A stretch of 64,000 bases of DNA from Paractinoplanes polyasparticus (GTDB taxonomy: Bacteria; Actinomycetota; Actinomycetes; Mycobacteriales; Micromonosporaceae): contig NZ_JAHWFK010000042.1 of assembly GCF_019710575.1 (NCBI RefSeq), forward strand, positions 124,001 to 188,000, given 5' to 3'. The notes beneath the pieces are model-generated. The model was given only the letters and a program-made list of their open reading frames with translations, ran no database searches and had not been told where the DNA came from. Each line of letters starts with the position of its first letter. The stretch's first letter is position 1. Of the stretch, positions 1 to 9,257 are shown in pieces. The position numbers and the translations under genes were made by a program.

Positions 1-551
1 ACGCGGGGCAGGGATACCCGCCGACCGGCCGGATCCGCGCCCACGGCATCCCCGTGTCGCTGTCCAGCGACACCCAGGTGTGGTGGAGCGCGGACATGTT
101 CGCGGCCATGCGCGCGACGCTCAACGCCGATCGGGGCATCGACCACTACCGGGCGCACGCGCAGGACAGAACCGTGCTCAACAACAACCTGCGTACAGCC
201 GACGTGCTGCGGTTCGCCACCCAAGGCGGCGCGGACACGCTCGGGCTGGGCGCACGCCTCGGCTCGATCACACCGGGCAAACTCGCCGACTTGGTCATGG
301 TGCGTGCCGACACCCCGTCGATGGTGCCGCTGATCAACCCGGTATCGCAGCTGGTCTTCCATGCCCAGCGCGGCGAGGTCGACACCGTCATGGTCAACGG
401 CCGTGTCCTCAAACACGACGGCCGGCTGCTCGGCGGCCTGTTCCCCCGAGCCCGCCGACTCGCCGAGGCCAGCATGAACCACCTCCGCGAGCGGATCGGT
501 GAACAACAGTGGGCCTCGGCGCAGCAGCCCGGACCGTACGAGATCGGCTGA
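1..551 (+). CDS. Amidohydrolase family protein (3' part only)
   Basis: The reading frame is open from the window edge (first complete codon at base 3), so only about 180 C-terminal residues are visible. The segment PGKLADLVMVRAD followed by NPVSQLVFHAQRGEVDTVMV and NGRVLK is the typical C-terminal signature of metal-dependent amidohydrolases of the cytosine deaminase/TRZ-ATZ type, where the chain returns to the small beta-sandwich domain. HGIPVSLSSDTQVWW upstream fits the end of the metal-binding barrel. The substrate cannot be told. The enoyl-CoA hydratase gene starts 30 bp downstream on the same strand, so the two may be cotranscribed. Confidence 0.75.
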   Translation, partial: AGQGYPPTGRIRAHGIPVSLSSDTQVWWSADMFAAMRATLNADRGIDHYRAHAQDRTVLNNNLRTADVLRFATQGGADTLGLGARLGSITPGKLADLVMVRADTPSMVPLINPVSQLVFHAQRGEVDTVMVNGRVLKHDGRLLGGLFPRARRLAEASMNHLRERIGEQQWASAQQPGPYEIG

Positions 552-581
552 TCACCGTCTCGCAGTCAGGAGGAGGCCAAC

Positions 582-1430
582 GTGACTGCACACAACTATG
601 AGTCCTTGCGCATAAGCCGCTCGGGCAGCGTTCTGACGGCCACGATGCACAACCCCCCGCTGAACCTCCTCGACCGTGTCCTCATACCCGACCTCAAGCG
701 TTTCGTTCGCGCCGTCGCCGACGACGAGACGGTCAAGGTGATCGTCCTGGACAGCGCCGTACCGGAGTTCTTCGCCGCGCACGTCGACGTCGGATACGGC
801 GCCGACCCTGACGGCTTCGCCCGGCTCAGCAGCGAGGACACCGGCTTCGAGGGTCTGCTGCCGCTGCAGCATCTGGTTGCCAGTATCCGTGCCCTTCCGC
901 AGGTGACCATCGCGAAACTCCGTGGGTACCTCCGCGGAGGCGGCAACGAACTCGCCATGGCAGCCGACCTCCGTTATGCGGCCGCCGACCAGACCTGGCT
1001 CGGTCAGATCGAAGGGAGACTGGGAATCATCCCCGGCGGCGGCGGTACGCAGCTGCTGGCACGCGCCATCGGGAGATCCCGTACCTTGGAGGCCGTCCTC
1101 ACCGCCGATCTGTACGACACGCGGACCGCGGAGCTGTACGGCTGGATCACCCGTGCCGTCCCCGCGGCCGATCTCGATCGGGTGGTCGACGAGATCGCCC
1201 ATCGGATCGGCTCCCGCCTGCCGTCCCAGATTCGCGCAGCCAAGGCGGCCATCGATCCCGCGACCGCCGGTGACCGCCTCCCTGAGGACCTGCGGACGGA
1301 GGCGGCCGCACTCGCCCACGTCTATCCGTCACCTCCCGAGGTGGAGCAGGCATTGAGCGCGGCCCTCGCTGACGGCATGCAGACCGTTGAGAACGAGCGT
1401 GACCTCGAAAACTTCCTCGACAAGCACTGA
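582..1430 (+). CDS. Enoyl-CoA hydratase/isomerase family protein
   Basis: The protein has 282 residues and starts at GTG, preceded by AGGAGGCCAAC. The crotonase fold is indicated by IAKLRGYLRGGGNELAMAADLRYAA (oxyanion-hole region) and the following LGIIPGGGGTQLLARAIGRSRTLEAVLT. The usual A-G-x-D-L segment near residue 70 reads FFAAHVDVGYG, so the first oxyanion-hole part is divergent and hydratase activity is not certain. Members act on CoA thioesters in fatty or aromatic acid degradation. It sits 30 bp after the amidohydrolase, suggesting a catabolic operon. Confidence 0.75.
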   Translation: MTAHNYESLRISRSGSVLTATMHNPPLNLLDRVLIPDLKRFVRAVADDETVKVIVLDSAVPEFFAAHVDVGYGADPDGFARLSSEDTGFEGLLPLQHLVASIRALPQVTIAKLRGYLRGGGNELAMAADLRYAAADQTWLGQIEGRLGIIPGGGGTQLLARAIGRSRTLEAVLTADLYDTRTAELYGWITRAVPAADLDRVVDEIAHRIGSRLPSQIRAAKAAIDPATAGDRLPEDLRTEAAALAHVYPSPPEVEQALSAALADGMQTVENERDLENFLDKH

Positions 1431-1840
1431 CGCGGCCCAACCGGACGCCAGTCGATGGTGAAGTGGCGCACCAACCGCAGGTCAAGATCGGGCGTGGTTC
1501 GGGATCGGAGTGAGTAGCGCTGTATGCGTTTCATGCATCGGGCGCATACGGAACAGGTCTTGGACAGACGCCTTGTGCGCTCATATCTTCCGTTCCATGT
1601 TTCCTCAAGCGGGGTTGAGGCGGCCGATACGCAGCCTCGGAGGGCGGGGGTGTGGCCCTCGAAAAGCCGCGGATGGCGTCGTGCGTGATCCGCTGTCAGG
1701 CAGGAGCGTGGGGGATCTGCTGGGTCATGGCTGGCGGAAACCCGGCTGTGCCTCGCATGCACGGTTATTGTCGTCTGCCCGAAGGAGGGGCCGATGACGA
1801 CGACGCGAAGGCATTGTGGGAACGAGAGGCACGCCTGGTG
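1431..1840. other. Intergenic region upstream of first LysR gene
   Basis: These 410 bases hold no convincing gene. An inverted repeat, GTATGCG at 1522-1528 and CGCATAC at 1543-1549 with a 14-base spacer, could be an operator or a weak terminator for the hydratase gene. Several open frames run through but lack a family resemblance. Confidence 0.35.
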
Positions 1841-2824
1841 ATGCGGGGCTCGATGAATTCCGGCCCGGGCGTGCAGCCGTCGTCGGCGACCATCGCTTCC
1901 AGCCTCATGTCGAAACTGACCCTTCTGGTGGCGATGGCTGAGCGTGGTCATCTGAGTGCTGCGGCCGACGCGGCGGGTGTGCCGCAGCCGACGGCGACGC
2001 GTTGGATAACGGCGTTGAGCCGGACGGTGGGTGCTCCGCTGACCCGCCGGGCCGGTCAGCGGGTCGAGCTGACCGCGGCCGGCCGTGCTCTCGCCGACAG
2101 CGCTCGGACGGCTCACACGGTGATGGCCGTCGGTGTCGCTCGTGCCTACGAGGCCGCTGATCCTGGTCAGGGAGAGGTGCTGTTCGGATTTCTCCGTACC
2201 TTGGGGGCGAGTCGTGCTCCGGAGCTGTTGCGCGGTTATCGTCTGAATCATCCGCGGGTACGTCTGACCCTGGTGCAAGCCGCTCATGAGCAGCTGGTTG
2301 CCGGTCTGCACGACGGCACGGTTGATGTCGCGCTCAGTGTGGTGCGGGCAACCGATGCCGATGTCGCGGCTGTGGAGATGTTCAAAGAGCCGTACGTGCT
2401 GGTGATGTCGGCTGGGCACCGGCTGTCCCGTCATGAGTTCGTGCGGTTGCGGGAGTGCCGGGACGAGAGCTTCGTGGGATTGTCGCCTGGAATCGCCATG
2501 CGTCGCAGCGTCGACGACATCTTCCTCGCGGCGAGGGTCCGGCCGCGGTATGTATTCGAAACCGAGGAAGTAGAGACGGTCCGGGGTCTGGCGACCGCGG
2601 GTGTGGGGGTGGCGGTGCTACCGGCCCGCCATGGTGGGCCGTTGTCCGGGTCGGTGGAGGTGCCGATCGCGCCGCGCACGTACCGGTATATCGGTTTGTT
2701 GACGTCGAGGCGGCGGACTCTGGAGCCACCCGCGGAAGGATTCCACCGATGGGCGATCCGACATGCTGCCAACGGCCGTGGCCCGGCGCCGGTCGTGTTG
2801 AAGGGTTCCGGCAGCTCGGCGTGA
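1841..2824 (+). CDS. LysR family transcriptional regulator (copy 1)
   Basis: About 327 residues from the ATG chosen at 1841; the frame is open further upstream, and GAGAGG lies just before the GTG/ATG pair. The N-terminal winged HTH reads LLVAMAERGHLSAAADAAGVPQP, followed by TRRAGQRVELTAAGRALAD. The effector domain includes FGFLRTLGASRAPELLRGYRL, GTVDVALSVVR and GVGVAVLPARHGG. It is a close paralog of the LysR at 4139-5044: long stretches such as RPRYVFETEEVETVRGLAT are nearly identical. The two flank an XRE regulator, which suggests tandem duplication. The target is unknown. Confidence 0.85.
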   Translation: MRGSMNSGPGVQPSSATIASSLMSKLTLLVAMAERGHLSAAADAAGVPQPTATRWITALSRTVGAPLTRRAGQRVELTAAGRALADSARTAHTVMAVGVARAYEAADPGQGEVLFGFLRTLGASRAPELLRGYRLNHPRVRLTLVQAAHEQLVAGLHDGTVDVALSVVRATDADVAAVEMFKEPYVLVMSAGHRLSRHEFVRLRECRDESFVGLSPGIAMRRSVDDIFLAARVRPRYVFETEEVETVRGLATAGVGVAVLPARHGGPLSGSVEVPIAPRTYRYIGLLTSRRRTLEPPAEGFHRWAIRHAANGRGPAPVVLKGSGSSA

Positions 2825-2874
2825 GGTCTGTCGGCACCGACAGCCACGAATCGACGATGAACGGAGGAACAACC

Positions 2875-3036
2875 ATGCGATTGCTGCGACAAAAGCTCGA
2901 CCAGAGCATCTGGGGGGGCGTTGATCTTTGCCGTGACATGCCGGCTGAAGCGGACTCGTCCTTACCCGGCGACCGGAAGGCCGGAATCGGCCGGTCATCG
3001 CGTTCGCCCAGGTGCCTGATGGCCGGTCGATCGTGA
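2875..3036 (+). CDS. Small hypothetical ORF with strong ribosome binding site
   Basis: A 53-residue frame starts at ATG after a very good GGAGGAACAACC site, 50 bp downstream of the LysR stop. It begins MRLLRQKLDQSIWGG and becomes low in recognisable character after residue 20, which could mean a truncated gene whose original frame was lost. No family was recognised. The strong start signal is the only reason to list it. Confidence 0.3.
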   Translation: MRLLRQKLDQSIWGGVDLCRDMPAEADSSLPGDRKAGIGRSSRSPRCLMAGRS

Positions 3037-3050
3037 GGCATGCGCCACGG

Positions 3051-3950
3051 ATGGGAAGCGGGCATGAGGCCGCCCGAGAACTCGGGTTGTTCCTGCGCTC
3101 CCGGCGCGAGCGGACGACGCCGCAGGAGCTGGGACTGGAACCGGGCCCGAGGAGGAAGGTCGGCGGGCTGCGCCGCGAGGAGGTCGCGGCGCTGGCCGGG
3201 TTGAGTACCGATTACTACAAGCGGCTGGAGCATGGTCGTAATGTGCGGCCGTCGGACGCCGTGCTGGACTCGATCGTCGACGCACTTGAACTCGGCGCGG
3301 TGGAGCGGCGTTACGTGCTGCATCTCGGGCGGTTGGCGCGTCGACCCGCGCGGCAGATCACACGGCCGCCCGATCACGTGACCCGAAACGCGCAGGTCTT
3401 ACTGGGCTCCCTTGATCTGCCGGCGTTCGTCGTCACCCGGCATCTCGACGTTCTGGCGTGGAACGATCTGGCCGCGGCGTTGCTCGGTGACCCCACCCGG
3501 CGACCGCCCAGTGAGCGTAATGTTCTCGCGGCGCTGTTCCGTGACGAAGGGTTCCGCGAGCGGTGTCCGGGCTGGGAGGCCATGGCGCTGGACTTCATCG
3601 GGATCTTGCGGGCTGCTGTGGCCACCGATCCGGCCCATCCTCGGGCGGTCGCGGTCGTGGGCGAGCTAGGCATCCGCAGTGGCGAGTTCCGGCACCTGTG
3701 GGCCCGGCACGACGTCCGGGAGAACATTCATGGCGCCAAGGTCATCCGGCACCCGCGGGCGGGAGACATCGCCGTCGAGTGGGACGCGTATGCGCTGTCC
3801 GGGGAGGTGGGTCCGTTGCTGATCGTGATGACCCCGCAGTCCGGCCACGAGGAACGGCTCCGGCTTCTGAAGGTGGTCGCCGACGCCGGGCTGAGCCCGA
3901 TGCCGGCATCGCATGCCGGTAGCCAGACAGATCAGCGCGCGGTGTCGTAG
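3051..3950 (+). CDS. XRE family regulator with MmyB-like ligand domain
   Basis: The protein has about 299 residues from the ATG at 3051; an upstream in-frame start at 3012 is possible. The helix-turn-helix covers roughly residues 10-75 (FLRSRRERTTP, GLRREEVAALAGLSTDYYKRLEHGRNVRPSDAVLDSI). The C-terminal half has the MmyB-like pattern (LPAFVVTRHLDVLAWNDLAAALLG, later a HP-AGD-AVEWDAY-like segment) that is common in actinomycete regulators and may bind a fatty-acid-like ligand. It lies between two paralogous LysR genes. Regulators of this class often control a neighbouring oxidoreductase gene. Confidence 0.85.
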   Translation: MGSGHEAARELGLFLRSRRERTTPQELGLEPGPRRKVGGLRREEVAALAGLSTDYYKRLEHGRNVRPSDAVLDSIVDALELGAVERRYVLHLGRLARRPARQITRPPDHVTRNAQVLLGSLDLPAFVVTRHLDVLAWNDLAAALLGDPTRRPPSERNVLAALFRDEGFRERCPGWEAMALDFIGILRAAVATDPAHPRAVAVVGELGIRSGEFRHLWARHDVRENIHGAKVIRHPRAGDIAVEWDAYALSGEVGPLLIVMTPQSGHEERLRLLKVVADAGLSPMPASHAGSQTDQRAVS

Positions 3951-4138
3951 CCGGGCCGCTGCCACGGCGCGCCCGAGCGCCGGCGCCATCGCATCGCGGA
4001 CGGTGGCCGCAGCATTCAGTGAAATGCCCCGGCCAGATTTGAATAAGCCCAGCCGAGGGAGGGCGAAAGGGAGTCGGATCCAGCCTCACCGCAGGTGCTT
4101 CGGGCTGCGCCGGCGCGGGCCGCGATTATTGTCCGTCC

Positions 4139-5044
4139 ATGGTCCCACAGCCGGCGGAGGTCGCGTCCAAACTGATTCCGAAGCTGGCGCTGCTGGTCGC
4201 GATGGCGCAGCGGGAGCACCTGAGCGCGGCGGCCGCCTCGATCGGGTTGCCGCAGTCCACGGCCAGCCAGTGGATCGCCGCGTTGAGGCAGGCGGTCGGT
4301 GTCCCGCTGACCCGCAGGGCCGGTCAGCGTATCGAACTGACCGCAGCCGGCCGGGTGCTCGCCGAAAGCGTCCGCAGGACTCACTCCGTGCTGGCGGCGG
4401 GAGTGGCGCGTGCATACGACGCCACCGATCCAGGTCACGGTCAAGTCATCTTCGGCTTCTTACGGACCTTGGGGGTCAGTCGTGCTCCGGAGTTGCTGCG
4501 GGGGTATCGGCTGGCTCATCCGCGGGTGCGGTTGACGCTGGTGCAGGCGGCGCATGAACAGTTGGTGGCGGCGCTGCACGACGGCACAGTGGATGTGGCA
4601 CTCAGCGTGGTGCGGCCCTCGGATCCCGATATCGTCGCGGTGGACATGTTCCGGGAACCGTACGTGCTGGTGATGCCGTTGGAGCATCCGTTGGCCCGCC
4701 ACGGATCCGTGCGACTGCACGAGTGCCGTGACGAGAGCTTTGTTGGGTTGTCGCCGGGGATCGCGATGCGCCGCAGTGTTGATGACCTCTTCCTGGCGGC
4801 GCGCACGCAGCCGCGCTACGTGTTCGAGACCGAAGAGGTGGAGACGGTGCGCGGGCTGGCGACCGCGGGGTTGGGAGTGGCGGTGTTACCGGCCCGGCAC
4901 GGCGGCCCGCTGGCCGGGTCGGTGGAGGTACCGATCGTGCCGCGTGCATACCGGCACATCGGGTTGCTGGCCTCGAAACGCAGGACGCTGGGATCCGCTT
5001 CGGAAGGATTCCGCCAATGGGCGACGATGAGGAGTACGCCATGA
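4139..5044 (+). CDS. LysR family transcriptional regulator (copy 2)
   Basis: The protein has 301 residues. The HTH lies near residues 15-60 (LLVAMAQREHLSAAAASIGLPQSTASQWIAAL), followed by the effector domain (FGFLRTLGVSRAPELLRGYRL, GTVDVALSVVR, GLGVAVLPARHGG). It is a paralog of the regulator at 1841-2824. Its stop overlaps the start of the aldehyde dehydrogenase gene by ATGA, so the two are translationally coupled. This is unusual for LysR genes, which are normally divergent from their targets. Control of the dehydrogenase and nearby transporter is a reasonable inference. Confidence 0.88.
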   Translation: MVPQPAEVASKLIPKLALLVAMAQREHLSAAAASIGLPQSTASQWIAALRQAVGVPLTRRAGQRIELTAAGRVLAESVRRTHSVLAAGVARAYDATDPGHGQVIFGFLRTLGVSRAPELLRGYRLAHPRVRLTLVQAAHEQLVAALHDGTVDVALSVVRPSDPDIVAVDMFREPYVLVMPLEHPLARHGSVRLHECRDESFVGLSPGIAMRRSVDDLFLAARTQPRYVFETEEVETVRGLATAGLGVAVLPARHGGPLAGSVEVPIVPRAYRHIGLLASKRRTLGSASEGFRQWATMRSTP

Positions 5045-6501
5045 CGAATGACCTCTCGGTCCCCTACCTGCCAACCCAGCTGATCATCGGTGGGACCGGG
5101 CGAGACGCCGCCAGCGGCGCTACCTTCGAGGTGACCGATCCAGCGACCGGCAAGGTCCTGAGCAAGGTTGCCGACGCCACGCCCGAAGACGGCATCCTGG
5201 CGCTGGACAGCGCCGCCGCAGCCGGTGCCGCGTGGAGCCGGGTCCCGCCCCGTCGCCGGGCCGAGATCCTGCACCGCGTCCACGACCTGTTGATGGAGCG
5301 CACCGACGAATTCGCCCGCCTGATCACCCTGGAGATGGGTAAGTCGCTGGCCGAGTCGCGCACGGAGGTGGCGTACGCCGCCCAGTTCTTCCGCTGGTTC
5401 GCCGCGGAAACCGTGCGCATCGACGGGCAGTGGAAGGTGAGCGAGGACGGCTCGGCGCGGGTGCTGGTGATGCGCCAGCCGGTGGGGCCCTGCCTGCTGA
5501 TCACGCCGTGGAACGTCCCGCTCGCCATGCCGGCCCGCAAGATCGCCCCGGCGCTGGCGGCCGGCTGCACCGTCGTCGTCAAACCGGCCGAGGAAACCCC
5601 GCTGACCACGCTGAAGCTCGCCGGGGTCCTGGCCGAGGCGGGAACACCGGATGGGGTTGTCAACGTGATCCCGACCAGCCGCCCGGCCGAGGTGACCGGC
5701 CCGTTGATTCGCGACGATCGGTTGCGCAAGCTGTCCTTCACCGGCTCCACCGAGGTCGGACGGATCCTGCTGGCCGCGGCGTCAAGCCGTGTGCTCCGGA
5801 CGTCTCTCGAGCTGGGCGGCAACGCCCCGTTCCTGGTATGTCAGGACGCCGATGTCGACGCCGCCGTGCGGGGTGCGATCACCGCCAAGACGCGCAACAT
5901 CGGCGAGGCGTGCGTGGCTGCCAACCGCTTCTACGTGCACGCCGGGGTCGCCGACGAGTTCGTCGCCAAATTCACCGATCGGATGCGGGCGCTGCGCGTC
6001 GGCCCGGGAACCGCCCCGGAGACCGACTTGGGCCCGCTGATCAACGGCCGGCAACGCGAGCGGGTGGCTGCTCTGGTGGACGATGCAGTCCGGCACGGCG
6101 CCCAGGTGCTTACCGGTGGCGTGGTGCCGTCCGGTTCCGGATTCTTCTATCCGCCGACGGTCCTCACCGATGTGTCCCCGGCCGCCGCGATCACCCGGGA
6201 GGAGATCTTCGGGCCGGTCGCGGCGATCCAGACCTTCACCGACGAGACCGAGGCCGTCCGGCAGGCCAACGACACCGAGCACGGGCTGGTCAGCTATCTC
6301 TACACCCGCGACCTGACCCGAGCTGTCCGGCTCAGCGAGCAGCTGGAGTCCGGCATGGTGGGCCTCAACCGGGGACTGGTGTCGGACGCGAGTGCCCCGT
6401 TCGGCGGCGTCAAGCAGTCCGGTCTGGGTCGCGAGGGCGGCAACAGCGGAATCACCGAGTACCTGGAAGAGAAGTACATCGCCATCGACATCCCTGAATG
6501 A
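5041..6501 (+). CDS. NAD(P)-dependent aldehyde dehydrogenase (GabD-like)
   Basis: The protein has 486 residues, starting at the ATG that overlaps the LysR stop. The full ALDH fold is visible: TPWNVPLAMPARKIAPALAAGC and VKPAEETPL for NAD(P) binding, FTGSTEVGR, the general base in LELGGNAPF, and the catalytic cysteine in NIGEACVAANRF, with EEIFGPVA and PFGGVKQSGLGREGG near the C-terminus. The pattern is closest to succinate-semialdehyde dehydrogenases, but a short-chain or aromatic aldehyde is equally possible. It is followed by an MHS transporter about 100 bp downstream. Confidence 0.9.
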   Translation: MTNDLSVPYLPTQLIIGGTGRDAASGATFEVTDPATGKVLSKVADATPEDGILALDSAAAAGAAWSRVPPRRRAEILHRVHDLLMERTDEFARLITLEMGKSLAESRTEVAYAAQFFRWFAAETVRIDGQWKVSEDGSARVLVMRQPVGPCLLITPWNVPLAMPARKIAPALAAGCTVVVKPAEETPLTTLKLAGVLAEAGTPDGVVNVIPTSRPAEVTGPLIRDDRLRKLSFTGSTEVGRILLAAASSRVLRTSLELGGNAPFLVCQDADVDAAVRGAITAKTRNIGEACVAANRFYVHAGVADEFVAKFTDRMRALRVGPGTAPETDLGPLINGRQRERVAALVDDAVRHGAQVLTGGVVPSGSGFFYPPTVLTDVSPAAAITREEIFGPVAAIQTFTDETEAVRQANDTEHGLVSYLYTRDLTRAVRLSEQLESGMVGLNRGLVSDASAPFGGVKQSGLGREGGNSGITEYLEEKYIAIDIPE

Positions 6502-6602
6502 CAAGCCAAGACCGCTATTTCTCGCGTCAAATTGGCTACATCCACGCGCCTCCCCGCTCCTAGGCTGCAGTGATTACGGTTGTCACGTTTCCGGAGCCGA
6601 CG

Positions 6603-7940
6603 ATGTCTCACCTTCCAGCCCCGCGAAAGCCACCGACCCCGCTGCGGATCGCCCTGGCCGCCGCGGTGGGAACCACCATCGACTGGTACGACTACCTCGT
6701 CTTCGGCGCGGCCACCGTACTCGTCTTCAACCCGCTGTTTTTCCCCACGCTCGATCCTGTGACCGGCACCCTTGCCGGCTTCTCCACCCTTGCCGTCGCG
6801 TTCCTCGCCCGGCCTGTCGGCGCCCTGGTCTTCGGGCACTTCGGTGACCGCACCGGGCGCAAGCAGATGCTCGTGCTGTCGATCGTCACCATGGGTGCGG
6901 GGACGTTCGCCGTCGGGCTGCTCCCGACCTACCACACGATCGGCATCTGGGCCCCGATTCTGCTGCTGATCCTGCGGCTGGCGCAGGGCTTCGCCGTCGG
7001 CGGCGAGTGGGGCGGTGCGGTGATCATCTCGCTCGAGCACGCCCCGCCGCACCGGCGCGCCCTCTACGCCAGCCTTCCGCAGGCCGGCGTTCCCGCCGGT
7101 GCGTTCCTGTCCAGCGGCGCCTTCTTCCTGGTGACTCTGCTGCCCGAGGACGACCTGCTCAGCTGGGGATGGCGGATTCCCTTCCTGTGCTCGGCCGTCT
7201 TGGTCGCGGTCGGGCTCTACATCCGGCTTCGGCTCACTGAGTCGCCCGCGTTCCTCGCCGCCCGCGAGCGCGGTGACGTCGCTCGCAGGCCGGCGCTGAC
7301 GCTGGTCAGATCGCACAAGCGGGCGCTGTTGGCCGGCATGTTCTGTGGGATGGCCGCCAACACCGTCTTCTACCTCTCCGCCCAGTTTTTGCTGCACCAC
7401 GGTCCGGCCGGGCTGGGCCTGGACCGCAGCCTTGTGCTGTCGGCCCTGCTGACTGCCGCCGCAGTGGAGACCGTTACCTTGCCGCTGTTCGCGCACTGGG
7501 CCGACCGGTTCGATACCCGTCGCGTCCTTCTGGGCGCCTGCGGCGTCGTCGCCGTCGGCGCGTTCCCGGTCTTCCTGCTCTTCGAGTCCCGCCTCGCCGC
7601 TGGGGTGTTCCTGTCCTATCTGCTGGCCCTTCCGGTCATGCACGCGCTGGCGTACGGGCCGGTGTCGCGGTTCACGGCCGAACTGTTCCCGGTGCCGGTC
7701 CGCTACACGGGCTCGTCAGTCGCGTATCACCTCGGCGGCGCGGTGACCTCGGCGCCGGTACCGATTGTGGCGGCCCTGCTGCTCACCACGCTCGGCTCGT
7801 CGGTGGCTGTCGCCGGGTACCTGCTGGCCGCAGCACTGATCGGCGGTCTAGCCACCTACCTGGCTCCCGGTTACGGGCTTCGCCCGGCGCGGCCGGAGCT
7901 ACCCGCCGAAGCAGAGCTCGCCGCGCCGCGGTCGGGCTGA
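6603..7940 (+). CDS. MFS transporter, metabolite:H+ symporter (MHS) type
   Basis: The protein has 445 residues with about twelve hydrophobic segments. The start is set at the ATG at 6603 after TTTCCGGAGCCGACG; a GTG 33 bases earlier is less likely. The first helix contains GTTIDWYDYLVFG, the MHS-family signature (ShiA/ProP/KgtP group). The motif GHFGDRTGRKQMLV between helices 2 and 3 and AQGFAVGGEWGGA in helix 4 support this. Family members import organic acids or osmolytes with protons. The context suggests uptake of the compound oxidised by the neighbouring dehydrogenase. Confidence 0.88.
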   Translation: MSHLPAPRKPPTPLRIALAAAVGTTIDWYDYLVFGAATVLVFNPLFFPTLDPVTGTLAGFSTLAVAFLARPVGALVFGHFGDRTGRKQMLVLSIVTMGAGTFAVGLLPTYHTIGIWAPILLLILRLAQGFAVGGEWGGAVIISLEHAPPHRRALYASLPQAGVPAGAFLSSGAFFLVTLLPEDDLLSWGWRIPFLCSAVLVAVGLYIRLRLTESPAFLAARERGDVARRPALTLVRSHKRALLAGMFCGMAANTVFYLSAQFLLHHGPAGLGLDRSLVLSALLTAAAVETVTLPLFAHWADRFDTRRVLLGACGVVAVGAFPVFLLFESRLAAGVFLSYLLALPVMHALAYGPVSRFTAELFPVPVRYTGSSVAYHLGGAVTSAPVPIVAALLLTTLGSSVAVAGYLLAAALIGGLATYLAPGYGLRPARPELPAEAELAAPRSG

Positions 7941-8011
7941 TCCGCCGGCGGCCGCGGTGTCGCCAGCCGGGGCCTGGCAGATCCCCCCGAGCCCGAGTCT
8001 GGTCGCAGATC

Positions 8012-9013
8012 ATGGACGCCATGTCATCTGCTGCGCGACTGAGTCAGGCGGCATTGCCTGGCCTGAATTTTCTGGCCTGGCCCCACCCGGGCGATCTGAC
8101 CACTTTGCGCGGCGAGGTCCGGGCGATGACGTCCGAGGTCGGCGCCAATACGACACCCTGGCCCGGCCTGACCGCCTACCGTTTTTCCTCGCCGCAGCGG
8201 CCGCGGTGGCGATGTCAGGCGCATTGCTTAACGATCTGCTTCGTGGTCCAAGGAGGGCAACGGGTCGCCACCGGTGAGCGTGAATATGCTGCCGCCGCAC
8301 CCCACGTTCTGTTCTTTCTCGGCGAGACCGGCGTGCGGACCGAGGTGGTGCGGGCCGAGCCGGCAAGGCCCTACCTCTGCCTGGACCTGGCAGTGGATCC
8401 GGCCGTCGTCAGCTCCATCAGCGCGGACCTCCCACCGGCGGTGCCTGCCTCGCTGACCGCACAGGCCACGGCGGAGCCGTCCGCCGACGCCACGCTGGGT
8501 TCGGCCGTGTTGCGCTTCCTGCGATCACTGATCGAAGACGGAGACCGGCGGGTCCTGGCTCCGATGTACCTGCGAGAGATCGTCTACCGGCTCATGACAA
8601 CGGCAAGCAACGGGGACCTGGTCCGCGCGGTGGCCCGGGCGGAGCGAAGCAGCGACCCGGTGTCGCGGGCCGTCGCTTACATGCGATCGAACCTGGCCGA
8701 GCCGGTGACGGTCATCGAACTGGCGCAGCATGCCATGGTCAGCGCGTCGGCGTTGAACGCCGCATTCGGCCGGGCCTTCGGCACCGGGCCGCACCGCTAT
8801 CTGAAACGCATGCGCCTCAACCGCGCCGCCCACCTGCTCGCCGCCGGCGGACACAACGTCGACGAGACCGCCCACCACGTCGGGTACGCGAGCACATCGC
8901 ACTTCATCAAGGACTTCAAGCGGCATTTCGGCGCCACCCCACGGAAGTTCGCCAATGCCCACCCCGGGGCCGCCGCCTCAACTGCCGTTCCGGTGTGCAT
9001 GACCGGCTTCTGA
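8012..9013 (+). CDS. AraC family transcriptional regulator
   Basis: The protein has 333 residues. The N-terminal half looks like an AraC-type ligand or AraC_N domain (LTICFVVQGGQRVATGEREY, then YLREIVYRLM). The C-terminal about 100 residues carry both HTH motifs: VIELAQHAMVSASALNAAFGRAFGTGPHRYLKRMRLNRA and VDETAHHVGYASTSHFIKDFKRHFGATPRKF. It stands upstream of the alcohol dehydrogenase-esterase-P450 genes and could control them. An in-frame ATG lies at 8021. Confidence 0.9.
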   Translation: MDAMSSAARLSQAALPGLNFLAWPHPGDLTTLRGEVRAMTSEVGANTTPWPGLTAYRFSSPQRPRWRCQAHCLTICFVVQGGQRVATGEREYAAAAPHVLFFLGETGVRTEVVRAEPARPYLCLDLAVDPAVVSSISADLPPAVPASLTAQATAEPSADATLGSAVLRFLRSLIEDGDRRVLAPMYLREIVYRLMTTASNGDLVRAVARAERSSDPVSRAVAYMRSNLAEPVTVIELAQHAMVSASALNAAFGRAFGTGPHRYLKRMRLNRAAHLLAAGGHNVDETAHHVGYASTSHFIKDFKRHFGATPRKFANAHPGAAASTAVPVCMTGF

Positions 9014-9257
9014 AATACCTTAACGCCGCCTCCGAACACTACGCAACGGTCGGCCGCGTGCGGACGAGCCACATCTCACCACAACTGGTCGCCACGCGCT
9101 CAATACCGAATATTCCCAGCTCAGAGCTCGTCCCAGCGGCCTCGGCATTACCAGCTGGCCGACTGAGGTGATGACACGGCGGCCGGGGCGGTCGCACAGT
9201 TCCCCCAGCGACGGCCAACCGCACCAAACAAATTCCGAGAACGATGGGAGTCTGACC

